Origin: Mesorhizobium_G sp049840935
GTDB lineage: Bacteria; Pseudomonadota; Alphaproteobacteria; Rhizobiales; Rhizobiaceae
Assembly: GCA_049840935.1 (NCBI GenBank)
Contig: JASGJA010000025.1
Coordinates: 248,001 to 312,000, forward strand
Reading direction: 5' to 3'
Length of the DNA stretch: 64,000 nucleotides
The translations under genes and the position numbers were made by a program. Positions 16,182 to 24,904 of the stretch are shown here, piece by piece (the stretch's first letter is position 1; the number at the start of each line of letters is the position of its first letter). The notes under the pieces are model-generated. The model was not told the DNA's origin, did not search any database, and worked only from the letters and a program-made list of their open reading frames with translations.

Positions 16182-17636
16182 ATGTATCTGGGCATTGACC
16201 TCGGCACGTCCGGCGTTAAGGCGCTGCTGATCGACGCCAATCAGAAGGCGGTGGCCTCCGGCCACGCAGTACTGGATGTGTCTCGACCCCATTCCGGCTG
16301 GTCCGAGCAAGATCCGGCGCAGTGGATACGCGCGGTTGAAGAAGCCGTTGGTGCGCTGAAGGTTTCGCATGGCGCCGAGCTGGCGGCCGTTAAAGGCATC
16401 GGCTTATCAGGTCATATGCATGGCGCGACGCTGGTGGACAGTTCGGACAAGGTATTGCGGCCCTGCATTCTGTGGAACGACACGCGCAGCTATGTTGAGG
16501 CAGCAGCACTGGATGCTGACCCCCGCTTTCGGAAGATAACCGGCAATATCGTGTTTCCGGGCTTTACAGCGCCGAAGCTCGTGTGGGTGGCAAAGCACGA
16601 GCCGGATGTGTTCAAGCGCGTTGCGAAGGTGCTTTTGCCGAAAGATTATTTGCGGCTTTGGCTTTCAGGAGAACACATCTCCGAAATGTCGGATTCCGCC
16701 GGAACGTCGTGGCTCGATGTGGCCGAGCGCCGCTGGTCGGAAGACTTGTTGGACGCGACAGAATTGAGCGAAAGCCAGATGCCCTCGCTGGTGGAAGGCA
16801 CCGAGAGGGGCGGAACGCTGCGTGCCGATCTGGCGGCATCATGGGGTATGAAACCCGGCGTCGTGATTGCGGGCGGGGCTGGCGACAATGCGGCTTCGGC
16901 GGCTGGCATGGGCACAGTGTTTCCCGGACAAGCCTTTGTTTCCATTGGTACATCGGGTGTGCTGTTTGCTGCGAACGGGGCATATCTGCCAAATGCAGAG
17001 AGCGCGGTGCATACGTTCTGCCATGCGTTGCCGAATGCGTGGCACCAGATGGGCGTGATCCTGTCTGTTTCGGATTCGCTAACGTGGCTGAGTGGCATTA
17101 CCGGCAAGAAGCCGGAGGAGTTGACGGCGGAACTTGGTGACAAGTTGAAAGCGCCGGGTGGGGTGACGTTCCTGCCTTACCTTTCCGGCGAGCGCACTCC
17201 GTATAATGACGCGGCGATACGCGGTGTGTTTACCGGACTGGCGCATCAATCCGACCGGGCCGCGCTGACGCAAGCCGTGCTTGAAGGCGTTTCGTTCGCC
17301 TTCCGCGACAGTCTCGAAGCGCTGCACAAGGCTGGTACGGAGCTTGCACACGTCACGGCAATCGGCGGTGGTTCGCGCTCGCGCTATTGGCTGAAATCGG
17401 TGGCGACCGCGCTCAATCTGCCGGTAGATGTGCCTGCGGACGGTGATTTCGGCGCAGCGTTTGGGGCGGCGCGTCTCGGTTTAATTGCTGCAGAAAATGC
17501 CGATCCCGCAACTGTTCTGACACCTCCGCGCACAGCGGAAACCATTGAGCCGGTCGGCGAACTGAGTGCCGCCTATCATGATGCATACCAGCGCTATGTG
17601 GCGCTCTATCCAGCGATCAAGGGAGCAGACCAATGA
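16182..17636 (+). CDS. xylB: Xylulokinase
   Basis: This 484-residue FGGY-family sugar kinase phosphorylates D-xylulose to xylulose 5-phosphate, which enters the pentose phosphate pathway. Seen are the N-terminal phosphate loop LGIDLGTSGVKALLID (residues about 3-18), the substrate region IGLSGHMHGATLVD (about residue 75) and the catalytic Asp region GGAGDNAASAAGMG (about 230-243). The C-terminal adenine-binding stretch TAIGGGSRSRYWLKSVAT (about 390) is also present. GGAGGAGTAGCG precedes ATG 16182. Its last bases overlap the xylA start by four (ATGA), so the two are translationally coupled. A possible GntR-type operator lies upstream. Confidence 0.96.
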   Translation: MYLGIDLGTSGVKALLIDANQKAVASGHAVLDVSRPHSGWSEQDPAQWIRAVEEAVGALKVSHGAELAAVKGIGLSGHMHGATLVDSSDKVLRPCILWNDTRSYVEAAALDADPRFRKITGNIVFPGFTAPKLVWVAKHEPDVFKRVAKVLLPKDYLRLWLSGEHISEMSDSAGTSWLDVAERRWSEDLLDATELSESQMPSLVEGTERGGTLRADLAASWGMKPGVVIAGGAGDNAASAAGMGTVFPGQAFVSIGTSGVLFAANGAYLPNAESAVHTFCHALPNAWHQMGVILSVSDSLTWLSGITGKKPEELTAELGDKLKAPGGVTFLPYLSGERTPYNDAAIRGVFTGLAHQSDRAALTQAVLEGVSFAFRDSLEALHKAGTELAHVTAIGGGSRSRYWLKSVATALNLPVDVPADGDFGAAFGAARLGLIAAENADPATVLTPPRTAETIEPVGELSAAYHDAYQRYVALYPAIKGADQ

Positions 17637-18943
17637 CCACGCGTTTCTTCGGCGATATCAAGCCAGCGAAGTATGAAGGGCCGGACAGTACCAACCCGCT
17701 CGCCTATCGCTTTTACAATCCCGATGAGAAGGTGCTGGGCAAGCGGATGGAAGACCATCTGCGCTTTGCCATTGCTTATTGGCACAGCTTTGCTTGGCCG
17801 GGCGGCGATCCATTTGGCGGGCAGACATTCGATCGTCCTTGGTTCGGCGATACGATGAAGCATGCCAAGCACAAGGCTGACGTGGCGTTTGAGTTGTTCA
17901 CGCTGCTCGGTGCACCATACTATTGCTTCCACGACGCTGACGTGCGGCCAGAAGGTAAGAATTTTGCAGAAAGCGCGGAACGGCTTGATGAAATCACCGA
18001 CTACTTTGCGCAAAAGCAGGAGGAGACGAGCGTCAAGCTGCTGTGGGGTACGGCCAACCTGTTTTCCAACCGCCGGTTCATGAGCGGTGCGGCGACCAAT
18101 CCTGACCCGGATGTGTTCGCCTATTCAGCGGCGACGGTGAAGAAGTGCATCGACGTGACCAAGAAATTGGGCGGCGAAAACTATGTGCTGTGGGGTGGTC
18201 GTGAGGGCTACGAAACGCTGCTCAATACGGACTTGAAACGTGAACGCGAGCAGGCAGGGCGCTTTCTGTCCATGGTGGTCGACTATGTGAAGAAGATCGG
18301 CTTCAAGGGGACGATCCTGATCGAGCCGAAGCCACAGGAGCCGACCAAGCACCAATATGATTATGACGTGGCGACCGTTTACGGGTTCCTCAAGGATTTC
18401 GGGCTTGAGAAGGAAGTGAAGGTCAATATTGAGCAGGGCCACGCCATTCTGGCGGGCCATTCCTTTGAGCATGAACTGGCGCTGGCTGGTGCGCTCGGCA
18501 TTTTCGGCTCCATCGACATGAACCGCAATGATTACCAGTCTGGCTGGGACACCGACCAGTTCCCGAACAATGTGCCCGAAATGGCGCTAGCTTATTACTA
18601 TGTGTTGCAAAATGGCGGGTTCACCACCGGCGGCACGAACTTCGATGCCAAGCTGCGCCGCCAGTCGCTCGACCCAGAAGATCTGCTGATCGGGCATATT
18701 GGCGGCATGGATTGCTGCGCACGCGGGCTGAAAGCAGCAGCGAAGATGCTGGAGGATAAGGCATTGTCCAAGCCATTGGCGGAACGTTACGCCGGGTGGG
18801 ATAGCGCCGAAGGTAAGGCAATGCTTTCCGGCAAGCGAACGCTGGAAGAGGTCGCTGCGCGGGTGGTGAAGGACGGAATCGAGCCAGAGCCGCGTTCTGG
18901 TCGGCAGGAATATCTGGAGAACGTCGTCAACCGATACGTGTAG
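17633..18943 (+). CDS. xylA: Xylose isomerase
   Basis: This 436-residue class II xylose isomerase converts D-xylose to D-xylulose with divalent metals in the cytoplasm. Both family signatures are present: FHDADVRPEG (about residue 100, the active-site His and Asp) and LIEPKPQEPTKHQYDYD (about residue 230, metal ligands). The downstream metal region FGSIDMNRNDYQSGWDTDQF is also present. It overlaps xylB by four bases and forms the standard two-gene xylose route. No xylose transporter or XylR regulator is adjacent, so uptake must be encoded elsewhere or be done by a general sugar importer. Confidence 0.97.
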   Translation: MTTRFFGDIKPAKYEGPDSTNPLAYRFYNPDEKVLGKRMEDHLRFAIAYWHSFAWPGGDPFGGQTFDRPWFGDTMKHAKHKADVAFELFTLLGAPYYCFHDADVRPEGKNFAESAERLDEITDYFAQKQEETSVKLLWGTANLFSNRRFMSGAATNPDPDVFAYSAATVKKCIDVTKKLGGENYVLWGGREGYETLLNTDLKREREQAGRFLSMVVDYVKKIGFKGTILIEPKPQEPTKHQYDYDVATVYGFLKDFGLEKEVKVNIEQGHAILAGHSFEHELALAGALGIFGSIDMNRNDYQSGWDTDQFPNNVPEMALAYYYVLQNGGFTTGGTNFDAKLRRQSLDPEDLLIGHIGGMDCCARGLKAAAKMLEDKALSKPLAERYAGWDSAEGKAMLSGKRTLEEVAARVVKDGIEPEPRSGRQEYLENVVNRYV

Positions 18944-19040
18944 GAAAGCGGCGATTTTCGGCAAGGCGGGAAAGCGCGCAAAATTTTGTCACGCTTTGTC
19001 TCGCAATTGCCAAGCTCCTGCCTTCAAGCTGTCATGGACC

Positions 19041-19292
19041 ATGCGCTACATTCCGCGCATGGTTCAAGAACACGCAAATCAGTTTATCGAAGCAACGCCG
19101 GTCCCAGAGATCGAGGCGCTGCTTTCGATGTGCGGTTCGGCCTCGATTGTCGACCGCCTTCTGGCCATTCCACGGCCTCGCAATTCTGACGCCCCCAATG
19201 AATGGGAGCGTGCCGTGACCAGCCGCTTACAGATGCGCATTTCCAACATGATGCGTGAAACGCTTGAAGGAAACGGCTGTAAAGCTGCCTAA
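19041..19292 (+). CDS. Small hypothetical protein
   Basis: This is a possible 83-residue protein with no family I recognise. From the ATG at 19059 it reads MVQEHANQFIEATPVPEIEA, then a helical, mixed-charge C-terminal part. Codon use resembles neighbouring genes, with G/C-rich third positions. No clear ribosome site supports any of the candidate starts at 18996, 19041 or 19059. It ends one base past the stop of the convergent deaminase gene. It may be real or a chance frame. Confidence 0.35.
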   Translation: MRYIPRMVQEHANQFIEATPVPEIEALLSMCGSASIVDRLLAIPRPRNSDAPNEWERAVTSRLQMRISNMMRETLEGNGCKAA

Positions 19293-19885
19293 TTCAACGG
19301 GATGTCGTTATCGTCCTTGCTCTCCTGATAGGTTTTGGAGAGACGGTCGTAGTCCGCTGAAATTTTGCCAATGCGAGCTTCCAGGCGCTGACGGTCAGTT
19401 TCTGGAAGTGTGCGTATAAACTTACGGATTGAATGGCTTTTCCAGTAAGCGTTTTCGGCGTTGTAACCGCCGGGGCTGAGCGTGAAGACCTCTTTGAGAA
19501 TGCGCAAATCGTGCGGGATCGCGAAGGAGTCGCGGAAATCCTCATGGCTGAACAGATAGTAGAAATTATCGAAGCCGGTCCATGTGATGGCTGAGAGACA
19601 GAGTGAGCACGGCTCATGCGTGGCGATGAAAATGCAGTCGCGCGTATCGGGCCGGTCGGCTTTCGGCATTTCGTAGAAGCGCTTCAGGCAATGCACCTCG
19701 CCGTGCCACAGCGGGTTTTCCATTTCATTGTTCGTTTCGGCTAACACAAGCGAGTTGTCGGCCTTGCGCAGGATCGCCGCGCCGAACAGCTTGTTGCCGT
19801 GCGATACGCCTTCTGCGGTCTTGGGAACGATGTCGTGCTCGATGACGTCCAGCAGGCGTTCGGCAAGTTCGGTGTCGGTCGTCAT
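19289..19885 (-). CDS. Nucleoside/nucleobase deaminase of the cytidine-deaminase-like fold
   Basis: This 198-residue zinc deaminase carries the two hallmark motifs: the zinc/catalytic H-x-E in PLWHGEVHCL (about residue 60, His and proton-shuttling Glu) and EPCSLCLSAI (about residue 92, two Cys ligands). The family hydrolyses amino groups from bases or nucleosides. It follows allA with a four-base start/stop overlap, which ties it to the purine or ureide pathway. The extended C-terminal half with YLFSHEDFRDSF and a helical tail is longer than in guanine or tRNA-adenosine deaminases of about 150 residues. The real substrate is unclear. Confidence 0.82.
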   Translation of the reverse strand: MTTDTELAERLLDVIEHDIVPKTAEGVSHGNKLFGAAILRKADNSLVLAETNNEMENPLWHGEVHCLKRFYEMPKADRPDTRDCIFIATHEPCSLCLSAITWTGFDNFYYLFSHEDFRDSFAIPHDLRILKEVFTLSPGGYNAENAYWKSHSIRKFIRTLPETDRQRLEARIGKISADYDRLSKTYQESKDDNDIPLN

Positions 19886-20376
19886 GGAAGTCGAATCTCG
19901 TAGGGTTCGGCGAAGAAATGTTCTTCGAGGTTTTTCTCAGTTCCTCCACGGTCGACCACTGCGAAATCCTGAGGCTCGCCGATGGGGGTGAGCACGCCGT
20001 GCCAACGATTGCGGGGATAGTTTACGCCCTGACCGGGTTTTGTAAGGAAGGCATTGGGTTCGCCGGGACCGTTTGGGGTGTCACTGCACACGACGACGAG
20101 AAACGGGCGCGGAGAGAGCGGAATGAATGCCTGGCTACCGAAAGGGTGACGCTCGACCATGGTCAGCCTTAGCGGGAAGTCATACGGCGTGCCCTTGAAA
20201 AGGGAGATGAGCACGCGGGCGTTCTCGCCGGTTGCTTCGACGCGTGCGAGATCGTGATAGCGCTCGCAGCGCCCTCCGTTGATCGGATAGTGATTGTCGC
20301 CATCCGTGTCGATCACGTCGCCGAACGGCGCGAAATTTTCACGGGTAAGAGGCCGGGCGGTGATGATTTTGGTCAT
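19882..20376 (-). CDS. allA: Ureidoglycolate lyase
   Basis: This 164-residue enzyme splits ureidoglycolate into glyoxylate and urea, the last step of the ureide route. The family features are seen in ITARPLTRENFAPFGDVID (N terminus), then GRCERYHDLARV, VERHPFGSQAFIPL and the metal-site region NYPRNRWHGVLTPI near residue 120-134. The length fits the AllA family (about 160-170). It lies in a minus-strand group with the aminohydrolase and the PuuE-UraD fusion, but a 174-base gap with a palindromic repeat separates it from them. The downstream deaminase start overlaps its stop. Confidence 0.92.
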   Translation of the reverse strand: MTKIITARPLTRENFAPFGDVIDTDGDNHYPINGGRCERYHDLARVEATGENARVLISLFKGTPYDFPLRLTMVERHPFGSQAFIPLSPRPFLVVVCSDTPNGPGEPNAFLTKPGQGVNYPRNRWHGVLTPIGEPQDFAVVDRGGTEKNLEEHFFAEPYEIRLP

Positions 20377-20394
20377 TGGTATGGACCCCTCATC

Positions 20395-20540
20395 CCGCTG
20401 CCGCGACCTTCTCCCTCAAGGGGAGAAGGCGGATTTGAATAATGCTGGCTCTAATCTCAAGCGTCTCGGAATTTGTGCGGCATTGCAGATGTCGTCCTTC
20501 TCCCCTTGAGGGAGAAGGTGCCGGCAGGCGGATGAGGGGT
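20395..20540. repeat. Palindromic intergenic repeat, family B
   Basis: This 146-base element has outer inverted ends (ACCCCTCATCC at the left and GGATGAGGGGT at the right). The inner arms contain CCTTCTCCCTCAAGGGGAGAAGG and its counterpart near 20498-20518. It lies between two co-directional ureide genes and may form a strong hairpin in the transcript. A half copy of its end recurs near 34247. Confidence 0.85.
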
Positions 20541-20550
20541 GAACCGCGCG

Positions 20551-21408
20551 TCATCGGAGGAAATAGCCGAGGCGCGGATGCCGGTTGACGTCTTTGTAAA
20601 GCAGATAGCGGAAGGGGCCGGGGCCGCCCGCATAGCAAGCCTGCGGACAGAAAGCGCGCAGCCACATGAAGTCGCCCGCTTCGACCTCTACCCAATCGTT
20701 GTTGAGCCGGTAAACCGCTTTCCCTTCAAGCACATAGAGGCCATGCTCCATGACGTGTGTTTCCGGGAACGGGATGATGCCGCCCGGCTGGAAGGTGACG
20801 ACGGTGACATGCATGTCGTGGCGGAGGTCGGCGGGATCGACGAAGCGTGTGGTTGCCCATTTGCCATCCGTGTCGGGCATGGCGACGGGCTCGATGTCCT
20901 GCTCGTTGAGCACAATCGGGTCGGGCGCTTCCAGGCCTTCGACATACTCGTAAGCCTTGCGAATCCAGTGGAAACGCGCGGGTTCGTCTGATCGGTTGCG
21001 CAAGGTCCAGTGACGCGCGGGAGGCAGATAGGCATAACCGCCGGGGGCGAGGTCATATTGCTCGCCTTCGATGACCAGCGAGACGACGCCATCGACGACG
21101 AACAACACGCCTTCAGCATCGGTGTCGGGTTCGGGCTTTTCGCTGCCGCCGCCGGGCTGAACCTCCATAATGTATTGGGAAAAGGTTTCGGAAAAGCCGG
21201 AGAGCGGTCGCGCGATGATCCACAGACGCGTCTTGTCCCAATGCGGAAGATAGCTGGTGACGATATCGGAAAATTCACGCCGGGGAATGACGGCGTAGGC
21301 TTCCGTGAACACCGCGCGGTCGGTGATGAGATCGGTCTGTGGCGGCAGGCCACCCTGCGGCGCGTAATAATTGCGAAGTTTCATCCGCTGTCCCTGTTTC
21401 TGTGTCAT
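20551..21408 (-). CDS. (S)-ureidoglycine aminohydrolase, bicupin
   Basis: This 285-residue bicupin releases ammonia from ureidoglycine to give ureidoglycolate. Two cupin barrels are visible. The first includes EGVLFVVDGVVSLVIEGEQYDL and PGGYAYLPPARHWTLRN; the second has PFPETHVMEHGLYVLEGKAVY with clustered His and Glu metal ligands, then EAGDFMWLRAFCPQACY. This is the AllE/UGlyAH family, often labelled an allantoin-catabolism cupin. ATG 21408 overlaps the stop of the PuuE-UraD gene by four bases and gives MTQKQGQRMKLRNYYAP. It would act just before AllA. Older databases sometimes misname this family allantoicase. Confidence 0.9.
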   Translation of the reverse strand: MTQKQGQRMKLRNYYAPQGGLPPQTDLITDRAVFTEAYAVIPRREFSDIVTSYLPHWDKTRLWIIARPLSGFSETFSQYIMEVQPGGGSEKPEPDTDAEGVLFVVDGVVSLVIEGEQYDLAPGGYAYLPPARHWTLRNRSDEPARFHWIRKAYEYVEGLEAPDPIVLNEQDIEPVAMPDTDGKWATTRFVDPADLRHDMHVTVVTFQPGGIIPFPETHVMEHGLYVLEGKAVYRLNNDWVEVEAGDFMWLRAFCPQACYAGGPGPFRYLLYKDVNRHPRLGYFLR

Positions 21409-22868
21409 GCGGGCAAGAGGTCTTTCAGCCGATACCATGCAATGCGCTCCACTTGCTTGCAGGCGGTCGCGAATTCTTCGTCGCGACTGTTGGCGAGGCG
21501 CTTGTCAAACGCTTCGAGGATGCTGGCTTTTGTGTTGTCACGCACGGCAATGATGAACGGAAATCCGAATTTCGCGACATATTGCTCGTTCAGCCGTGTG
21601 AAGGTTTGGCGCTCGGCATCGGTGAGCGCGTTCAAGCCAGCGCTGGCCTGTTCCGATGTGGATTCGCTGGTGAGGCGCTTTGCCTGTGCAAGCTTACCTG
21701 CGAGGTCCGGGTGGGCGGTGAGGACGCCGAGACGTTCCTGCTCGCTGGCGGAACGGAACACGCGGCAGAGCGCGTTGTGCAATCCGCCCGCGCTATCCAT
21801 TGCGGGGCCAAGTTCGAGATCGAATGCGCGTTCGGCAATCCACCGCGAATGCTCGAATATGCCGCCGAATGCGCTTACGAACTCATCTTTTTTCATGCGG
21901 GACGGGCGGAGCGCCGGGGCTTTGTAAGGGTGATGCTCGTGCCAGTGGCGGGCGATGTCGATGCGGCGCGGAATCCAGACTTTTTCGTGTGATTGCACGT
22001 AGTCGATGAAGCGTTTCAGCGCGGCCGCGCGACCCGGACGCCCAATCAACCGGCAATGCAGGCCGATGCTCATCATTGCCGGACGGCCAGCCTGACCTTC
22101 GGCATACAGCGTGTCGAACGAGTCTTTCAGGTAGGTGTAGAACTGCTCACCTGTGTTGAAGCCCTGCGCGGTGGCGAAACGCATGTCGTTGGCGTCGAGC
22201 GTGTACGGAATGACCAATTGCGGCGGGATGGCGTTTCCGTGGCCGTCATGGTCAAGCCAGTAGGGCAGATCGTCATCGTAGGTGTCAGAGAGATAGGCAA
22301 AGCCGCCTTCCTCCGCGACGAGGCGCACGGTGTTGACCGATGTGCGGCCCGTATACCAGCCGGTGGGGCGCTCGCCTGTGACTTCGGTATGCAGGCGGAT
22401 AGCATCGTGGAGATCGCGGCGCTCATTGTCCATTGAGGTTTCGCGGTAGTCGATCCATTTCAGGCCGTGGGAGGCGATTTCCCAGCCTGCGGCCTGCATG
22501 GCGGCAACCTGATCCGGCGAACGGGCGAGTGCGGAAGCGACGCCATAGATCGTAACGGGGACGTTGGCTTGCGTGAACATGCGATGCAGCCGCCAGAAGC
22601 CAGCGCGTGCGCCGTACTCGTAAATCGATTCCATGTTCCAGTGGCGCAGGCCGGGCCACGGAGCAGCACCCACGACCTCGGATAGGAAGGCTTCAGATGC
22701 GGCGTCGCCGTGAAGAATGCAGTTTTCGCCGCCTTCCTCATAGTTCAACACGAACTGCACGGCCACATGAGCGCCGCCCGGCCATTTCGGGTCGGGAGGG
22801 TTCTGGCCGTAGCCACGCATGTCACGAACGTAACGCATGTAGTCTCCGCTGATCGCTTTCTGCGCCAT
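21405..22868 (-). CDS. puuE-uraD: Fused PuuE-type allantoinase and OHCU decarboxylase
   Basis: This 487-residue protein joins two consecutive enzymes. Residues about 1-320 are a metal-independent allantoinase of the polysaccharide-deacetylase fold (PuuE). Motifs include VQFVLNYEEGGENCILHGD, SHGLKWIDYRETS and GWYTGRTSVNTVRLVAEEGG. Residues about 325-487 are an OHCU decarboxylase (UraD) with HPDLAGKLA and KFGFPFIIAVR, its typical motifs. UraD makes (S)-allantoin from OHCU, and PuuE opens the allantoin ring to allantoate. The order is PuuE then UraD in one chain. It starts the minus-strand ureide group and is divergent from uraH-xdhABC. Confidence 0.94.
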   Translation of the reverse strand: MAQKAISGDYMRYVRDMRGYGQNPPDPKWPGGAHVAVQFVLNYEEGGENCILHGDAASEAFLSEVVGAAPWPGLRHWNMESIYEYGARAGFWRLHRMFTQANVPVTIYGVASALARSPDQVAAMQAAGWEIASHGLKWIDYRETSMDNERRDLHDAIRLHTEVTGERPTGWYTGRTSVNTVRLVAEEGGFAYLSDTYDDDLPYWLDHDGHGNAIPPQLVIPYTLDANDMRFATAQGFNTGEQFYTYLKDSFDTLYAEGQAGRPAMMSIGLHCRLIGRPGRAAALKRFIDYVQSHEKVWIPRRIDIARHWHEHHPYKAPALRPSRMKKDEFVSAFGGIFEHSRWIAERAFDLELGPAMDSAGGLHNALCRVFRSASEQERLGVLTAHPDLAGKLAQAKRLTSESTSEQASAGLNALTDAERQTFTRLNEQYVAKFGFPFIIAVRDNTKASILEAFDKRLANSRDEEFATACKQVERIAWYRLKDLLPA

Positions 22869-22882
22869 ATCCTATTTCGAGT

Positions 22883-22899
22883 TTGTTCTACTTCAACAA
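22883..22899. promoter_or_regulatory. Candidate LysR-type box between the divergent purine-catabolic units
   Basis: TTGTT-N7-AACAA forms a 17-bp interrupted palindrome of the T-N11-A type bound by LysR regulators. It lies 15 bases from the puuE-uraD start and about 130 bases before uraH, in the only divergent promoter region of the ureide genes. A LysR gene is 6 kb away in the same cluster. One weak motif is not proof of binding. Confidence 0.35.
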
Positions 22900-23030
22900 T
22901 AGCGTGGCAAGTTGCGAACATTCCCCCTAAAAAAATTGAAAATGCTTTTTGAGGTGACGCGCTTCCAGCCTATCGTGCATTGGTCTTTAATCGTCTGAAG
23001 TTTGACCATCAAAAAGGTGGCGAGGGGAAT

Positions 23031-23396
23031 ATGGCCGAAGGCAAGAGCGGAAAACTGACAACCCATGTTCTCGACACGGCACTTGGTGTGCCTGCAGCGG
23101 GGCTGAAAATATGGCTCTATAAAGTAAGCGGGAACTCGCACCGCAAGATTTTGGAAGTCGTGACCAATGCGGACGGACGCTGCGACGCCCCGTTGCTCGA
23201 AGGAAAGAGCTTCGCAACCGGTGTTTATGAGCTGATTTTCTTCGCGGGTGATTATTTGCGAGCATCCGGCCAGAAATTACCGGAACCGGCCTTTCTGGAT
23301 CAGGTGCCGTTGCGTTTCGGCATGGCGGAAGAGAAACATTATCACGTGCCGCTGCTTATATCTCCTTACAGCTATTCGACATATCGCGGCAGTTGA
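23031..23396 (+). CDS. uraH: 5-hydroxyisourate hydrolase
   Basis: This 121-residue transthyretin-like enzyme hydrolyses 5-hydroxyisourate, the product of urate oxidation, to OHCU. The family motifs are HVLDTALGVPAAGLKIWLY near the N terminus (active-site His) and the C-terminal PLLISPYSYSTYRGS ending in the diagnostic YRGS. The start at 23031 follows GAGGGGAAT; an upstream in-frame extension to 22980 is not needed. It is the first gene of uraH-xdhA-xdhB-xdhC, all on the plus strand and nearly touching. Confidence 0.96.
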   Translation: MAEGKSGKLTTHVLDTALGVPAAGLKIWLYKVSGNSHRKILEVVTNADGRCDAPLLEGKSFATGVYELIFFAGDYLRASGQKLPEPAFLDQVPLRFGMAEEKHYHVPLLISPYSYSTYRGS

Positions 23397-23425
23397 GTTT
23401 GGAATGTGACGACAGATTGGGATTG

Positions 23426-24904
23426 ATGGAAATGGCCAAGGCGCAACCCAGGTCCGAAATTCGCTTCCTGCTAAATGGCGAGAAGGTCGCGCTGCGTGAT
23501 GTAGCGCCGGACGAAACGCTGCTCGATTATCTGCGCCTGCGGCAAAATTTGCGTGGCACCAAGGAAGGCTGCGCAGAGGGCGATTGTGGCGCGTGCACTG
23601 TGCTGGTGGGGCGGTTGCTGGCGGGCAAGCTGATCTATGAAAGCGTCAATGCATGTATCCGGTTTGTGGGGTCGCTGGACGGCACTCATGTCGTGACGGT
23701 CGAGCATTTGAAGGGTTCTGACGGGAAGCTGCATCCAGTGCAGCAGGCGATGGTGGATTTTCACGGTTCGCAATGCGGGTTCTGTACGCCGGGATTCGTC
23801 ATGTCGCTTTATGGTTTGTGGATGCGCGAGCCCAACCCGAACGATGCAGCGATAGAAAAGGCGTTGCAGGGAAATCTCTGCCGCTGCACCGGTTATGAGG
23901 CAATCGTTCGCGCGGCGCGGGCGATTTCGGATTATGGCAAGGTTTCAAAAGACCCGCTGCTGGCTGAGCGTAAGGCAGTGATCGCGCAATTGACGGCGAT
24001 GCGTGACGGCGTGCGCGTCGAGATTGGCACGGGTAAGGACCGGCTGATCGTTCCGGCAAACGTCGATGACTTCGCGAAACTGCTGGAAGCGGAGCCGACT
24101 GCAACTGTGGTTGCCGGTTCAACGGATGTCGGGCTGTGGGTGACGAAGCATATGCGCGATATCTCGCCGGTCGTTTTCATCGCGGGGTTGGAGGAACTGA
24201 AGTCCATCAGCGAGGAAAAGGGCGTCGTAACCATCGGCGCGGGCGTGACATATACGGAAGCGTTCGAGACATTGGCCGGACGCATTCCGGCGCTTGGTAG
24301 TCTCATCAATCGGATTGGCGGCGAGCAGGTGCGCAATATGGGAACGATTGGCGGGAATATCGCCAATGGCTCGCCGATTGGCGATACGCCGCCGCCGCTC
24401 ATCGCGCTCGGCGCATCGCTGACGCTGCGGCGTGGCAAAAAACGCCGGACGATTGCGTTGCAGGATTATTTTATCGCCTATGGAAAGCAGGATCGGCAGC
24501 CGGATGAGTTTGTCGAGGCGGTGCATGTGCCGGTGCCAAAGAAGGGCACGCATTTCGCGGTGTACAAGGTGTCCAAGCGGCGCGACGAGGATATTACCTC
24601 CACTCTCGGTGCGTTTCTGATCGAGGTGAAGGGCGGTGTCGTGAAAGATGTGCGCATCGCCTATGGCGGTATGGCCGCGACGCCGAAGCGCGCAAGCGCG
24701 GTCGAGGCTGCACTTTTGGGTAAGCCGTGGAACGAGGCAACGGTTGAAGTGGCGCTTGGTGAGTTTGCGAAGGACTTTGCACCGCTGACCGATATGCGCG
24801 CGACGGCAGATTATCGCGCATTGGCCGCACGGAATTTGCTCGTGCGGTTTTATGCTGAAACGACCGGCACCAAGGCGCCAATCCAAGTTTCGAGGGCCGC
24901 GTGA
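23426..24904 (+). CDS. xdhA: Xanthine dehydrogenase small subunit (Fe-S and FAD)
   Basis: This subunit of about 492 residues passes electrons from the molybdenum site to NAD through two [2Fe-2S] clusters and FAD. The first cluster motif is GCAEGDCGACTV (about residue 45). The second uses SQCGFCTPGF and NLCRCTGYEAI (about 110-150). The FAD domain follows, with VVAGSTDVGLWVTK and the TIGGNIANGSPIGDTPP motif (about residue 305-320). The frame opens at TTG 23393, but ATG 23426 or 23432 gives a normal N terminus; the start is uncertain by these few codons. The end overlaps the xdhB start by one base (TGATG). Confidence 0.95.
   Translation: MEMAKAQPRSEIRFLLNGEKVALRDVAPDETLLDYLRLRQNLRGTKEGCAEGDCGACTVLVGRLLAGKLIYESVNACIRFVGSLDGTHVVTVEHLKGSDGKLHPVQQAMVDFHGSQCGFCTPGFVMSLYGLWMREPNPNDAAIEKALQGNLCRCTGYEAIVRAARAISDYGKVSKDPLLAERKAVIAQLTAMRDGVRVEIGTGKDRLIVPANVDDFAKLLEAEPTATVVAGSTDVGLWVTKHMRDISPVVFIAGLEELKSISEEKGVVTIGAGVTYTEAFETLAGRIPALGSLINRIGGEQVRNMGTIGGNIANGSPIGDTPPPLIALGASLTLRRGKKRRTIALQDYFIAYGKQDRQPDEFVEAVHVPVPKKGTHFAVYKVSKRRDEDITSTLGAFLIEVKGGVVKDVRIAYGGMAATPKRASAVEAALLGKPWNEATVEVALGEFAKDFAPLTDMRATADYRALAARNLLVRFYAETTGTKAPIQVSRAA

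Noticed and set aside
20551..21408. Naming the bicupin gene as allantoicase
   Set aside because: The two-cupin layout with clustered metal ligands fits ureidoglycine aminohydrolase; the allantoicase fold is different.
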